The position numbers were made by a program, and so were the translations under genes. This document shows, in pieces, positions 1 through 6,103 of a stretch of 7,207 nt of DNA. Origin of the DNA: an uncultured Collinsella sp. Its GTDB lineage: Bacteria > Actinomycetota > Coriobacteriia > Coriobacteriales > Coriobacteriaceae. How positions within the stretch are numbered: position 1 is the stretch's first letter; each line of letters begins with the position of its first letter. The stretch lies in the NCBI GenBank assembly GCA_934646965.1, contig CAKUEZ010000099.1, positions 1-7,207 of the forward strand. The letters run 5' to 3'. The notes under the pieces were generated by a model. That model saw nothing but the letters and a program-made list of their open reading frames with translations. It did not search any database and was not told the DNA's origin.

Positions 1-611
1 GGCACGAGCTGCTTGGTGAGCACCAGGCGGCCGAGCATGGCGAAGCCCATGGCCGGCAGGATGTTGGCGGCAACGCCAAAGCCGGCAAGAACAAAGTCGG
101 GAATAAAGTCGAGCATACCCTGGATGGCGTCAGCACCCAGATAGAACGAAAGCGAGCACAGCAGGAACGCCATGATGCAACCGGTCGAGCCGATCAGGAA
201 GTGCATCGCATAGACGCCCTTAAGGTTGCCCTGGCCGGAGAAGACATCAGCGCGGTCAACCAGGATCGGCAGGGCAGCGTTGAGGATGTTCTTGATGGCA
301 AGGCACAGCGTGGCGATGGGCATAGCGAGCGCAATGGCCGCCTCGGTGCTCTGGCCCAGCTGGATAGCGAAGGCGCAGGCGAGCACGCCACCGATCGTCT
401 CATCGGGCGGCACGTAGGCGCCGATGGAAATCGAGCCCATGAACAGCAGTTCCAGGCTCGCGCCAATCGCGAGGCCGGACTGCAGATCCCCCAGCACCAG
501 GCCCACGAGCGGGCACAGGACGATGGGGCGGAACGCGTAGAGCGTACCGAGCTGGTAGTCGAACTTACCAAATGCGGCGATAAGTCCGATGAGGATTGCT
601 TGGGTAAGCAT
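1..611 (-). CDS. PTS mannose/sorbose-family EIIC component, 3' end cut by window edge
   Basis: Membrane channel subunit of a mannose-type phosphotransferase system; with EIID it would translocate the sugar while EIIA and EIIB supply phosphate. The frame opens with ATG at 611 behind a strong GGAAAGGGGG ribosome site and stays open to base 1, giving 203 complete codons of an expected 250-270. The protein is very hydrophobic. It has the family-typical segment around residues 41-60 (GDLQSGLAIGASLELLFMGS), then VPPDETIGG (residues 67-75) and several long apolar helices (about 91-115, 134-160, 172-195). It is the fifth gene of the operon and starts 58 bp after EIIB stops. EIID should follow outside the window. 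Family assignment is firm. Sugar specificity is inferred only from the deglycase genes upstream. Confidence 0.9.
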   Translation of the reverse strand, partial: MLTQAILIGLIAAFGKFDYQLGTLYAFRPIVLCPLVGLVLGDLQSGLAIGASLELLFMGSISIGAYVPPDETIGGVLACAFAIQLGQSTEAAIALAMPIATLCLAIKNILNAALPILVDRADVFSGQGNLKGVYAMHFLIGSTGCIMAFLLCSLSFYLGADAIQGMLDFIPDFVLAGFGVAANILPAMGFAMLGRLVLTKQLV

Positions 612-638
612 ATATCCCCCTTTCCATATAGGACACTA

Positions 639-658
639 CGAAGAGACGGAGCTCTTCG
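639..658. repeat. Hairpin between EIIB and EIIC
   Basis: CGAAGAG at 639-645 pairs perfectly with CTCTTCG at 652-658 around a 6-nt loop, in the 58-bp gap between EIIB and EIIC. No T-run follows on the minus strand. It may protect or separate the two cistrons in the mRNA. Confidence 0.45.
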
Positions 659-669
659 AAATTAACCGC

Positions 670-1152
670 CTAGAGCACGCTGGCGCAGTCAACCTTGGGG
701 TCGTCGGCCAGAGGACGAATCTCGACCTCGACGCCGTTACTCAGCATCTCGCGTACATCGGCTTCCTCGGCCGCGGTCAGGAAGATCTGGCGAGAGACCT
801 GACGCGCGTCGGGGCGCTTATCGTCCTTGGGCTTGGTGTTGCCCAGGTTAATGGACTTGATCTGCGGGCAGCCCTCGACGAGCTGCTTTGCCTCGGCGAT
901 GGTGGCAACGCAGATGATCATCTTGTACTTGTCGGTCACGCCAGAGTTAATAGCCTCGATGGCGTTTGCCATATCCTTGATGACGAGCTTGCAGCCGGCG
1001 GGCTTGCCCATCTTGAGCGTCGTCTTCCACACCGGATCGTTGGCGACCTTGTCGCCCACGCAGAAAATGCAGTTAGAGCCGAGGCCCTGGACCCAAGAGA
1101 CTGCGACCTGGCCATGAAGCAGACGATGGTCGACGCGAAGTAGCTGAATCAT
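670..1152 (-). CDS. PTS mannose/sorbose-family EIIB component
   Basis: Cytoplasmic phosphocarrier of 160 residues, the normal size for a free-standing EIIB of this family. It passes phosphate from EIIA to the incoming sugar at EIIC/EIID. The N-terminus LLRVDHRLLHGQV is the signature of the family, and His13 (in LLHGQV) matches the phosphorylated histidine. A later INLGNTK segment (about residues 91-97) is also typical. The ATG at 1152 is preferred over an in-frame TTG at 1167 because six G residues (1160-1165) form the ribosome binding site 7 nt upstream of the ATG, and the TTG would place this site inside the gene. It lies 57 bp after EIIA and 58 bp before EIIC, as expected for one transcript. 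Confidence 0.95.
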   Translation of the reverse strand: MIQLLRVDHRLLHGQVAVSWVQGLGSNCIFCVGDKVANDPVWKTTLKMGKPAGCKLVIKDMANAIEAINSGVTDKYKMIICVATIAEAKQLVEGCPQIKSINLGNTKPKDDKRPDARQVSRQIFLTAAEEADVREMLSNGVEVEIRPLADDPKVDCASVL

Positions 1153-1159
1153 AATGTGA

Positions 1160-1165
1160 CCCCCC
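1160..1165 (-). promoter_or_regulatory. Ribosome binding site that fixes the EIIB start
   Basis: Reading on the minus strand, GGGGGG sits 7 nt before ATG 1152. It partly overlaps a small potential hairpin (GACC/GGTC, 1158-1161 with 1169-1172, 7-nt loop), so part of the site could be masked in the mRNA. The hairpin is weak and its role is only a possibility. Confidence 0.6.
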
Positions 1166-1178
1166 AAAGGTCTTATGC

Positions 1179-1190
1179 CGCCTTACGGCG
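1179..1190. repeat. Small GNRA-loop hairpin between EIIA and EIIB
   Basis: On the minus strand CGCC-GTAA-GGCG forms a 4-bp GC stem with a GUAA tetraloop in the 57-bp gap ahead of EIIB. No T-run follows, so it is not a terminator. Confidence 0.35.
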
Positions 1191-1209
1191 TGTCAGTAGG
1201 TGCTGCGGA

Positions 1210-1629
1210 TTAGAACTCTTCTTCCTCGTCGTCATCGACCAACAGGTCGTTGACGAACTTGACGCGCGTGTCGTCCGCTGCGACGATGGCGCGAATCGTC
1301 TCATCAACCGGAGCCGACTCATCGGAGAACAGCAGCTGGATGAGCAGAGGAAGATTCATGTTGGTGACAAGGTAGGTGCGGGGACGTGTCTGGACGATCT
1401 TGGTGAACTCGTTGTTGACGCTGCCGCCAAAAAGGTCGGTGCAGACGACGACATCATCATCGGCAGACATGCCTGCCAACAGTTTTTGGGCTTCCTCGGC
1501 CACGTCCATGCGGTCATCGACGAACATCGAAAGATCGTGAACGTTGTCGCGAGCGCCCGAGAGCAGCTCAATGCTCTCCTTGATGCCGGTAGCGAAGTGT
1601 GCATGGCTGGCGATGATGTACTGTCTCAT
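1210..1629 (-). CDS. PTS mannose/sorbose-family EIIA component
   Basis: Cytoplasmic phosphocarrier of 139 residues, the usual length for a single-domain mannose-type EIIA. It accepts phosphate from HPr and passes it to EIIB. The N-terminal strand YIIASHAHFATGI carries His9 at the position of the phosphorylated histidine of the family. The TDLFGGSVNN segment (residues 64-73) matches the conserved (D/T)(L/T)xGGSPxN loop. The protein ends in an unusually acidic tail, DDDEEEEF. The start ATG at 1629 has a GGAAGGA-like site about 9 nt upstream. The gene begins 42 bp after the deglycase stop codon and is followed by EIIB, which supports one transcription unit. Confidence 0.95.
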   Translation of the reverse strand: MRQYIIASHAHFATGIKESIELLSGARDNVHDLSMFVDDRMDVAEEAQKLLAGMSADDDVVVCTDLFGGSVNNEFTKIVQTRPRTYLVTNMNLPLLIQLLFSDESAPVDETIRAIVAADDTRVKFVNDLLVDDDEEEEF

Positions 1630-1652
1630 GCTGCGAATCCTTCCGTGACTGA

Positions 1653-1664
1653 CGCGTCCCCGCG
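1653..1664. repeat. Small GNRA-loop hairpin between deglycase and EIIA
   Basis: On the minus strand CGCG-GGGA-CGCG can form a 4-bp stem closed by a GNRA-class tetraloop in the 42-bp gap ahead of EIIA. The stem is short and could occur by chance. Confidence 0.35.
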
Positions 1665-1671
1665 CTTGGCT

Positions 1672-2733
1672 TTAGTAGTCGAACTGGTGATAGTAACGAC
1701 GATACTTAAGGTTGTGCTTGGTGACCGTCTCGTAGTAGCGAGCCAGGCGGTCAGTCACGAGCACCGTCAGGATCCACGGGGAAACGATGACGCGGAAGTC
1801 GTCGTCCAGGCCCGGGATGGCGAACTCGGCGGTGTCGATGATGTTGATGTCGGTGTCGCCGGTGACGCCGCGGGTCAGGAAGGCGCGGACGCGCTCGTCG
1901 AGCTTGCGGTTCTCGTCCTCGCCCATGAACAGGAACACGGGAACGCCGGGCTCCACGAGCTCCAGGGTGCCGTGGAAGAAGTCGGCCGAGGTGATGTAGC
2001 GGGTGCGCTTCCACTGCATCTCCTCGAGGATGCACATCGAGAACAGGATGGTCTCACCCCACAGGGCGCCGGAGCCGATGAACATGGTGTAGGGAGCCAG
2101 GGCGTACTTCTTGGCGAGCTCCTCGGCGCGCGGCTCGAAGCGCTTGCGGATGTCGAGCATGTCCTTCCAGATGTCCTTGGTCTGCTCGATGAACAGATCG
2201 AACTTGGGGAAGCAGCCGCGGCGGTTGAGCAGGCGCAGGCCGAAGCAGTCGGCGAGGTAGTAGCCCTTCTCGCAGCCACCGGAGCCGTGATCGGAAGCCA
2301 TGGCGACGCAGTTCTCGGCGCCCACAGCCTGGCCGATGAGACCCTCGGGCTTGGTCATGGCGTAGACACGGACACCCATGTCCTTCATCTTCTTGACGGC
2401 CTCGAGCACCTCGGGGGTGGTGCCGGACTCGGAGGCGGTGAGCACGACGGACTTGTCGGTCATGCGCTTATGGCCGGAGACGTTCCACTCGGCGGCATGG
2501 ATCAGGTAGACCTCCAGATCGCGGTCGCCGAACTTGTTCATAAGGTACTCGAGTTGCATGAGCTCGTCCCAGGTGCCGCCAACACCCATCAGGAACACGG
2601 CGTCGTAGCCCTCGTCGGCGACCTTGTCGGCGAGCGCGGTCATCTTCTTGCCGGTCTCGTAGAGCGCCTTGCCGTCCTCGAGGTAGCCCTCCTGGTCGAA
2701 ATTCATGATCTCGATCTTCTCGGTTTCCTTCAT
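1672..2733 (-). CDS. gfrF: SIS-domain sugar-amine 6-phosphate deglycase, FrlB/GfrF type
   Basis: Predicted cytoplasmic enzyme of 353 residues that splits a phosphorylated Amadori compound, most likely fructoselysine 6-phosphate, into glucose 6-phosphate and the free amine. Two SIS lobes are visible: the first around residues 44-140 (MGVGGTW at 49-55, SESGTT at 101-106), the second around residues 215-320 (FIGSGALWGE at 218-227). The C-terminal half follows the FrlB/GfrF pattern closely: SADFFHGTLELVEPGVP, then GEDENR, and an ending with RRYY. Glu238 and His254 are 16 residues apart, the same geometry as the catalytic Glu/His pair of FraB and FrlB. Start ATG 2733 has an AAAGGAG site 7 nt upstream. 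The symbol reflects family resemblance together with a mannose-type PTS next door; fructose-asparagine or another glycated amine remains possible. Confidence 0.85.
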   Translation of the reverse strand: MKETEKIEIMNFDQEGYLEDGKALYETGKKMTALADKVADEGYDAVFLMGVGGTWDELMQLEYLMNKFGDRDLEVYLIHAAEWNVSGHKRMTDKSVVLTASESGTTPEVLEAVKKMKDMGVRVYAMTKPEGLIGQAVGAENCVAMASDHGSGGCEKGYYLADCFGLRLLNRRGCFPKFDLFIEQTKDIWKDMLDIRKRFEPRAEELAKKYALAPYTMFIGSGALWGETILFSMCILEEMQWKRTRYITSADFFHGTLELVEPGVPVFLFMGEDENRKLDERVRAFLTRGVTGDTDINIIDTAEFAIPGLDDDFRVIVSPWILTVLVTDRLARYYETVTKHNLKYRRYYHQFDY

Positions 2734-2748
2734 TTGCTTCTCCTTTCT

Positions 2749-2769
2749 GGGGATGCCTTAACAATCCCC
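2749..2769. repeat. Intercistronic hairpin upstream of the deglycase ribosome site
   Basis: GGGGAT at 2749-2754 pairs perfectly with ATCCCC at 2764-2769 around a 9-nt loop. It lies in the 61-bp gap between the two SIS genes, a few bases upstream of the AAAGGAG ribosome site of the second gene. No T-run follows it on the minus strand, so it is not a normal intrinsic terminator. An mRNA-processing or stability role is possible. Confidence 0.5.
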
Positions 2770-2794
2770 TATGCCAACGAGCGACAACGCCCGC

Positions 2795-3910
2795 CTACAT
2801 TCCGTAACACTCAGCTGCTTTGGCCTTAAGCGTGTTGACCGATTCCTCGTAGCCCTCTGCCTTGACCTCCATTTGCTTGGAGACGGCATCGAGATACGGG
2901 TGAACGTCCCACGAGTTCAGACGCTCGGTGACCATTGCCGCCATCGTCTGGAAGAACACCAGGTTGGGAATCGCGGCAAGCAGCGGAGCCACCTGCGGCA
3001 CCGCAATCTCGTGTGCCTTGCCCTTGGGATGCATGGTTAGCAGGACGGCCTTTTTCGTTACCTTCGACAGCGCGTCGGCGATATTTGCCAGGCGCTCCGA
3101 GCCCTGAGGGTCGTCGACGATAAACACCAGGTAGCCCGGAGTAATCTGCATCTCGGGACCATGGACGAACTCCTCGCCCTCGTGATGCATGGCCGGAATC
3201 TTGATAGTCTCACTCAGCTTGAGCGCCGCCTCTTCGGCAACGCCATAGTTGGGACCGTTGCCCACAACCATGGCCGGCACGTGCTCCGACAGCTCGAGCA
3301 GATGATCTTGGACATATGCCTCGGCGGTCTTGCACATCGCGGCGTTGGCCTGGATGGCCTCGCGCAGATCGTCAAGGCGCTGGGCGACGCCATCGGCGTC
3401 AATCGTCCCGCGTGCCTGACCACCGTAAATGCCAAAGAGCACCAGGTACTCGATAAGCGTCTGGACACCCAAGGTCACAAAGTCCACCGACTCGACGCCC
3501 ACGCCGTAGTCGAGAACGATATCGGCATGATCCTTAATGGGAGCCTCGACGTTTGCCGTGAGCGCAACTGCTGCCATGTCATGCGCTCGCATAAAATCGA
3601 GCGCCGCAATCGTGTTAGTCGAATAGCCACTCTGAGAAATAGCGATGTTGAACGCATTCTGCGGATAGGCATGCTCAAAGTCGACAAAGGCCTCAGGCGT
3701 CACGACGGACACCTGCATCTGCAGTGCGTCCTGCAGGTAATCGCGGGCGCAATCGGCGGCATGACGGGACGAACCCGAGGCAACGATACGCAGCGCGCCA
3801 AAGGATGCGGACTGGAAAATATCGACGAGCTGGCGTACAAGCTCGGACGAACGCTCGAGGTTCTCGCCCATACGCACATGGGCAAGCTGAACGTAATCGA
3901 GCATTTTCAT
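2795..3910 (-). CDS. GlmS-like double-SIS sugar-phosphate enzyme, candidate glucoselysine-6-phosphate (GfrE-type) deglycase
   Basis: Predicted cytoplasmic enzyme of 371 residues with two SIS lobes and no glutaminase domain, so it is not a complete GlmS. Lobe one spans about residues 30-165 (VASGSSRHAA at 43-52, SQSGYSTNT at 92-100). Lobe two spans about residues 200-335 (VVGNGPNYGVAEEAALKLSE from 215, EEFVHGPEM at 246-254). Glu234 (in KLSE) and His250 (in FVHGP) are 16 residues apart, the spacing of the GlmS catalytic Glu/His pair. It is the first gene after the regulatory gap and lies 61 bp before the FrlB/GfrF-type enzyme, matching the pairing of two different deglycases in gfr systems. The ATG at 3910 with GAGGTGA 4 nt upstream is chosen over an in-frame TTG near 3949, which would lie inside the operator palindrome. 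Other roles (an AgaS-like deaminase/isomerase) cannot be excluded. Confidence 0.8.
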   Translation of the reverse strand: MKMLDYVQLAHVRMGENLERSSELVRQLVDIFQSASFGALRIVASGSSRHAADCARDYLQDALQMQVSVVTPEAFVDFEHAYPQNAFNIAISQSGYSTNTIAALDFMRAHDMAAVALTANVEAPIKDHADIVLDYGVGVESVDFVTLGVQTLIEYLVLFGIYGGQARGTIDADGVAQRLDDLREAIQANAAMCKTAEAYVQDHLLELSEHVPAMVVGNGPNYGVAEEAALKLSETIKIPAMHHEGEEFVHGPEMQITPGYLVFIVDDPQGSERLANIADALSKVTKKAVLLTMHPKGKAHEIAVPQVAPLLAAIPNLVFFQTMAAMVTERLNSWDVHPYLDAVSKQMEVKAEGYEESVNTLKAKAAECYGM

Positions 3911-3914
3911 CGTC

Positions 3915-3921
3915 TCACCTC
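3915..3921 (-). promoter_or_regulatory. Ribosome binding site that fixes the start of the first SIS gene
   Basis: GAGGTGA on the minus strand lies 4 nt before ATG 3910. This decides the start in favour of the MKMLDY N-terminus and excludes the 13-residue longer reading. Confidence 0.75.
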
Positions 3922-3931
3922 GTAACAAATT

Positions 3932-3950
3932 ATTAGTATTTGATACCAAT
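3932..3950. promoter_or_regulatory. Probable GntR-type operator palindrome
   Basis: On the minus strand the sequence reads ATTGGTAT-CAA-ATACTAAT. The two 8-bp arms match as an inverted repeat at 7 of 8 positions around a 3-bp centre. It lies 22-40 bp upstream of the first SIS gene's ATG, where a bound repressor would block transcription. GntR regulators of the HutC subfamily bind short palindromes of the GTnTAnAC kind, and two such regulators are encoded directly upstream. Its use as an operator is inferred. Confidence 0.55.
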
Positions 3951-3971
3951 CACAGTTACAGGTTACGGCTT

Positions 3972-3980
3972 TTTGATACC
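3972..3980. repeat. Second copy of the operator half-site
   Basis: GGTATCAAA on the minus strand repeats exactly the left half-site and centre found at 3939-3947. The two copies are 33 bp apart, about three helical turns, so they face the same side of the DNA. The other arm is not conserved here, so this would be a weak or auxiliary site. Confidence 0.4.
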
Positions 3981-4037
3981 TATTTGCCGACTAATCTTTC
4001 CCCATCGGCGAACGGTCGATTTTGGACCATGTAAGGT

Positions 4038-4047
4038 TGTATATACA
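4038..4047. promoter_or_regulatory. Perfect GTATATAC palindrome, possible second GntR operator
   Basis: TGTATATACA is a perfect 10-bp palindrome whose core GTATATAC fits the GTnTAnAC pattern bound by HutC-subfamily GntR proteins. It uses the same GTAT/ATAC arms as the palindrome at 3932-3950 but without the 3-bp centre. It is 128 bp upstream of the first SIS gene. Whether it is bound, and by which regulator, is unknown. Confidence 0.4.
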
Positions 4048-4105
4048 GTCTGCTTAACGATTCGAAATCAGTCGGCTTTTTCTGCCCGTTATGCAAAAGC
4101 ACCAG

Positions 4106-4819
4106 CTAGTACGTATAGGTATATCCGCCCGCATCACCGCGGTTGAACGACTTGACGTACTCGATCGCCTGCCCACTTGCATCGTAGCTCACGCACTCCA
4201 ACGTCAAGGCAAGGTCTCCTTGCTCCAAATCGAGCAAGCCTGCGTCGCGTGCTCCCAGCGCCTCGATATTGAGCTTTTCCTGCGCCATGACCGGCTTTCG
4301 ACCCAGCATCTCATAGGTCTCGTACAGACTGAAGACCGACACATCGATCTCTTCGATGGTTGGGAACAGCAGACAGGGGATAAGCGCCATCTCAATTGAT
4401 ACGGGATCACCGTTTACACAGTTAAGACGTCGAATGGAATAGAGCAGGTCATCCTCGGCGATGCCAAACAGATCGGCATAGTACGGTCCGGCGTGGCGCT
4501 TGGAGCGCGCGAGGATACGGACGGACGGCTCGCCTCCCGAGGCGCGGACCGATTCACGGAAGCCGCCCGTACGCTCAAAAATAGCAGGCACTTTCTGCGC
4601 CACGAAGGCGCCCTTTCCGCGGACGCGACGAATCTGGCCGCGACGGACCAGCTCATCGACGGCACTTCGAATGGTCAGGCGCGTCGTGCCAAACTCGTCG
4701 GCAAGTTCATTTTCGGACGGAATCATCGAACCCGTGGGGTATATGCCGCGCTCGATACGTTCCTCAATGCGACGTCGAATGCGCATATAAACCGGAGTGG
4801 CATCTACTGTTTCAGCCAT
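4106..4819 (-). CDS. GntR-family (HutC subfamily) regulator with UTRA effector domain, gene-proximal copy
   Basis: Cytoplasmic DNA-binding regulator of 237 residues, normal for the subfamily. An N-terminal winged helix-turn-helix covers about residues 8-75, with the hallmark run IPSENELADEFGTTRLTIRS followed by the wing RVRGKGAFV. A UTRA ligand-binding domain covers about residues 88-235, ending in SFNRGDAGGYTYTY, the usual last strand. UTRA domains of this type bind small phosphorylated sugars or related metabolites, so a phosphorylated sugar-amine from the downstream pathway is a natural candidate effector (inference). The ATG at 4819 overlaps the end of the upstream regulator gene by 16 bp and has an AGGTGA site within it, suggesting translational coupling. 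It is the last gene before the regulatory gap. Confidence 0.93.
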   Translation of the reverse strand: MAETVDATPVYMRIRRRIEERIERGIYPTGSMIPSENELADEFGTTRLTIRSAVDELVRRGQIRRVRGKGAFVAQKVPAIFERTGGFRESVRASGGEPSVRILARSKRHAGPYYADLFGIAEDDLLYSIRRLNCVNGDPVSIEMALIPCLLFPTIEEIDVSVFSLYETYEMLGRKPVMAQEKLNIEALGARDAGLLDLEQGDLALTLECVSYDASGQAIEYVKSFNRGDAGGYTYTY

Positions 4820-5571
4820 TGTTCACCTGCCACGCTCTTCATGCCGTTCTTTTCGCCGTTATCGGCAAAGCGGAACTTCGTGGGCAGAATCACCGATTTG
4901 CAATGCTCCACAAAGCGCATGTCTTTATCAAACTCAATCGTGCTCTCATAGAATACCGGCGTTCCCTCTTCTTGCTGGAGAAGCTCGGCCTCCTCGGCGT
5001 TCAGGCGCGAGATTGAGATGTGCTCGCGTCCATGCTCAACACGCACGCCGCCTTCTTTGAGCAAGACGTCGTAGAGGCTCTCGTGCTCAAAATCATGGTC
5101 GGGAAGCGACGGGCAAAGAGACAGGTTGACATGGGCTGTTTCGATTGAAGCCGGCTCGCCCTCAATAAGACGGACGCGCTGCATGCGGAGCAAGGGAGCG
5201 CCTGCGGCAACCCCAAGCTTGTCGGCAAGCGCCTCATCTGCCTCGACCGTCTCGGTGGAAACCAAGCGCGAAGAGGGGTGCAGGCCGGCAGTCCGCACGG
5301 CATCGGAGAAATTATACGTTTCCTGGAAGATATTCAGCGGTTTGGGAGGACACACATACGTGCCCGATCCGCGGCGGCTCTCGAGCGTTCCGCACGAAAT
5401 GAGCCGCGTGATGCCAGCACGTAACGCCGTACGCGAAACGCCAATAACCTCGCACAGCACACGCTCGGCCGGCAGGCGGTCGCCGCCGGTAAGCTGATGG
5501 TGCTGGATGTACCAAAGAATTCCCTCAACAGCACGATCTTTGGGGGGAATTGCATAAGATTCGCCTGCCAT
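4804..5571 (-). CDS. GntR-family regulator with UTRA-type effector domain, upstream copy
   Basis: DNA-binding regulator of 255 residues. The winged helix-turn-helix spans about residues 10-75 (LPAERVLCEVIGVSRTALRA, then RRGSGTYV as the wing). The UTRA-like domain spans about residues 95-240, including PLLRMQRVRLIEGEPASIET and FVEHCKSVILPTKFRF. It is clearly a paralogue of the following regulator by fold but differs strongly in sequence, so it probably recognises a different effector or operator. The tail beyond residue 240 has no recognisable motif. ATG 5571 has a GAGGAG site about 8 nt upstream. It starts 38 bp after the small hypothetical gene, so it may share that gene's transcript, and it overlaps the next regulator by 16 bp. 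Control of the deglycase-PTS operon is inferred from position. Confidence 0.92.
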   Translation of the reverse strand: MAGESYAIPPKDRAVEGILWYIQHHQLTGGDRLPAERVLCEVIGVSRTALRAGITRLISCGTLESRRGSGTYVCPPKPLNIFQETYNFSDAVRTAGLHPSSRLVSTETVEADEALADKLGVAAGAPLLRMQRVRLIEGEPASIETAHVNLSLCPSLPDHDFEHESLYDVLLKEGGVRVEHGREHISISRLNAEEAELLQQEEGTPVFYESTIEFDKDMRFVEHCKSVILPTKFRFADNGEKNGMKSVAGEQWLKQ

Positions 5572-5609
5572 TGCACAGACTCCTCATTCAGAAACGTATG
5601 TCGCCAGAA

Positions 5610-6098
5610 TTAGGCCAGCCCTCCCATGGCATCAAACTCGGCCTTGATCTTCTCGGCGACATTCCGATACGACTTATATAGGCTTGAATCGCGTTTGACT
5701 TCGTCGGTCATAACGGGAATCTCTAATTTGGAAACCTCGTCTTTTCCCGTCTGGACCGCCACAACAACACCCATACCAAGACACATATTACGCTTTGCCG
5801 CATTTATTTTTGCCGCCTTGGCAGGATTTGCCAGAATACGCTGGGCAAATTCCTGTTTTGAAGGCGTCTCGTCGGCCTCCGGATCGCCAGCCTCGGCCAC
5901 CTCGCACTGCAGCACGTCCGCATAGTCAAAGATCTTTGGCTGCGCACCACGCTGATGCACAGCCCACTTGCGGCGCGTAGCATCCTGGTAGATAGCCGGT
6001 AAAAACGTAAACCGCGGCGGGTCCAAAATCGTATCCGTGATGGTAAACACATCGGGATCAAAGGCATCCTGCGGGTTTTTCTTCTTGAACAGCCCCAT
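5610..6098 (-). CDS. Hypothetical protein of 162 residues, possible PH-like fold
   Basis: No function is recognised. The protein starts MGLFKKKN, has no signal peptide or obvious transmembrane helix and is probably cytoplasmic. Residues 30-70 carry short strands with the phrase KIFDYADVLQCEVAE. The C-terminal part has GMGVVVAVQTGKDEVSKLEI followed by KRDSSLYKSYRNVAEKIKAE, a strand-then-helix ending reminiscent of the C-terminal region of DUF4428-linked and other bacterial PH-like proteins (low confidence). In those proteins a glycine-rich stretch usually sits in the middle; here a lysine/alanine-rich segment (about residues 86-108) replaces it. The ATG at 6098 is preferred because GGGAGG lies 5 nt upstream; a longer reading to 6131 has no such support. 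It precedes the first regulator gene by 38 bp, but no functional link is evident. Confidence 0.8.
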   Translation of the reverse strand: MGLFKKKNPQDAFDPDVFTITDTILDPPRFTFLPAIYQDATRRKWAVHQRGAQPKIFDYADVLQCEVAEAGDPEADETPSKQEFAQRILANPAKAAKINAAKRNMCLGMGVVVAVQTGKDEVSKLEIPVMTDEVKRDSSLYKSYRNVAEKIKAEFDAMGGLA

Positions 6099-6103
6099 AT
6101 CAG

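Larger units (their letters stand above)
3911..4105 (-). promoter_or_regulatory. Regulatory gap upstream of the deglycase-PTS operon
   Basis: This 195-bp gap between the second regulator gene and the first SIS gene is more AT-rich than its surroundings and contains no credible open frame. It holds a 19-bp palindrome (3932-3950), a half-site copy (3972-3980) and a 10-bp palindrome (4038-4047). A 7-bp inverted pair, GCCGACT at 3986-3992 with AGTCGGC at 4070-4076, could close a 77-nt loop. It must contain the operon promoter if the operon is not solely read through from the regulator genes. No -35/-10 pair with good consensus match was found, so no promoter boxes are assigned. Confidence 0.6.

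Noticed and set aside
1156..2829. 557-codon open frame on the plus strand
   Set aside because: It is antisense to EIIA and the deglycase, spans their gene boundary, and has no recognisable domain. The opposite strand encodes two clear protein families with good ribosome sites.
3161..3925. 254-codon open frame on the plus strand
   Set aside because: It is a shadow of the GlmS-like SIS gene, with no family resemblance.
3911..3949. 13-residue N-terminal extension of the first SIS protein from a TTG
   Set aside because: The TTG lies in the operator palindrome, and GAGGTGA is placed for the ATG at 3910.
4091..4105. Sigma-54-like promoter (GG...GC elements), looked for because Salmonella gfr uses sigma-54
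   Set aside because: GG and GC are too close together (7 bp instead of about 10), and no sigma-54 activator gene is present.
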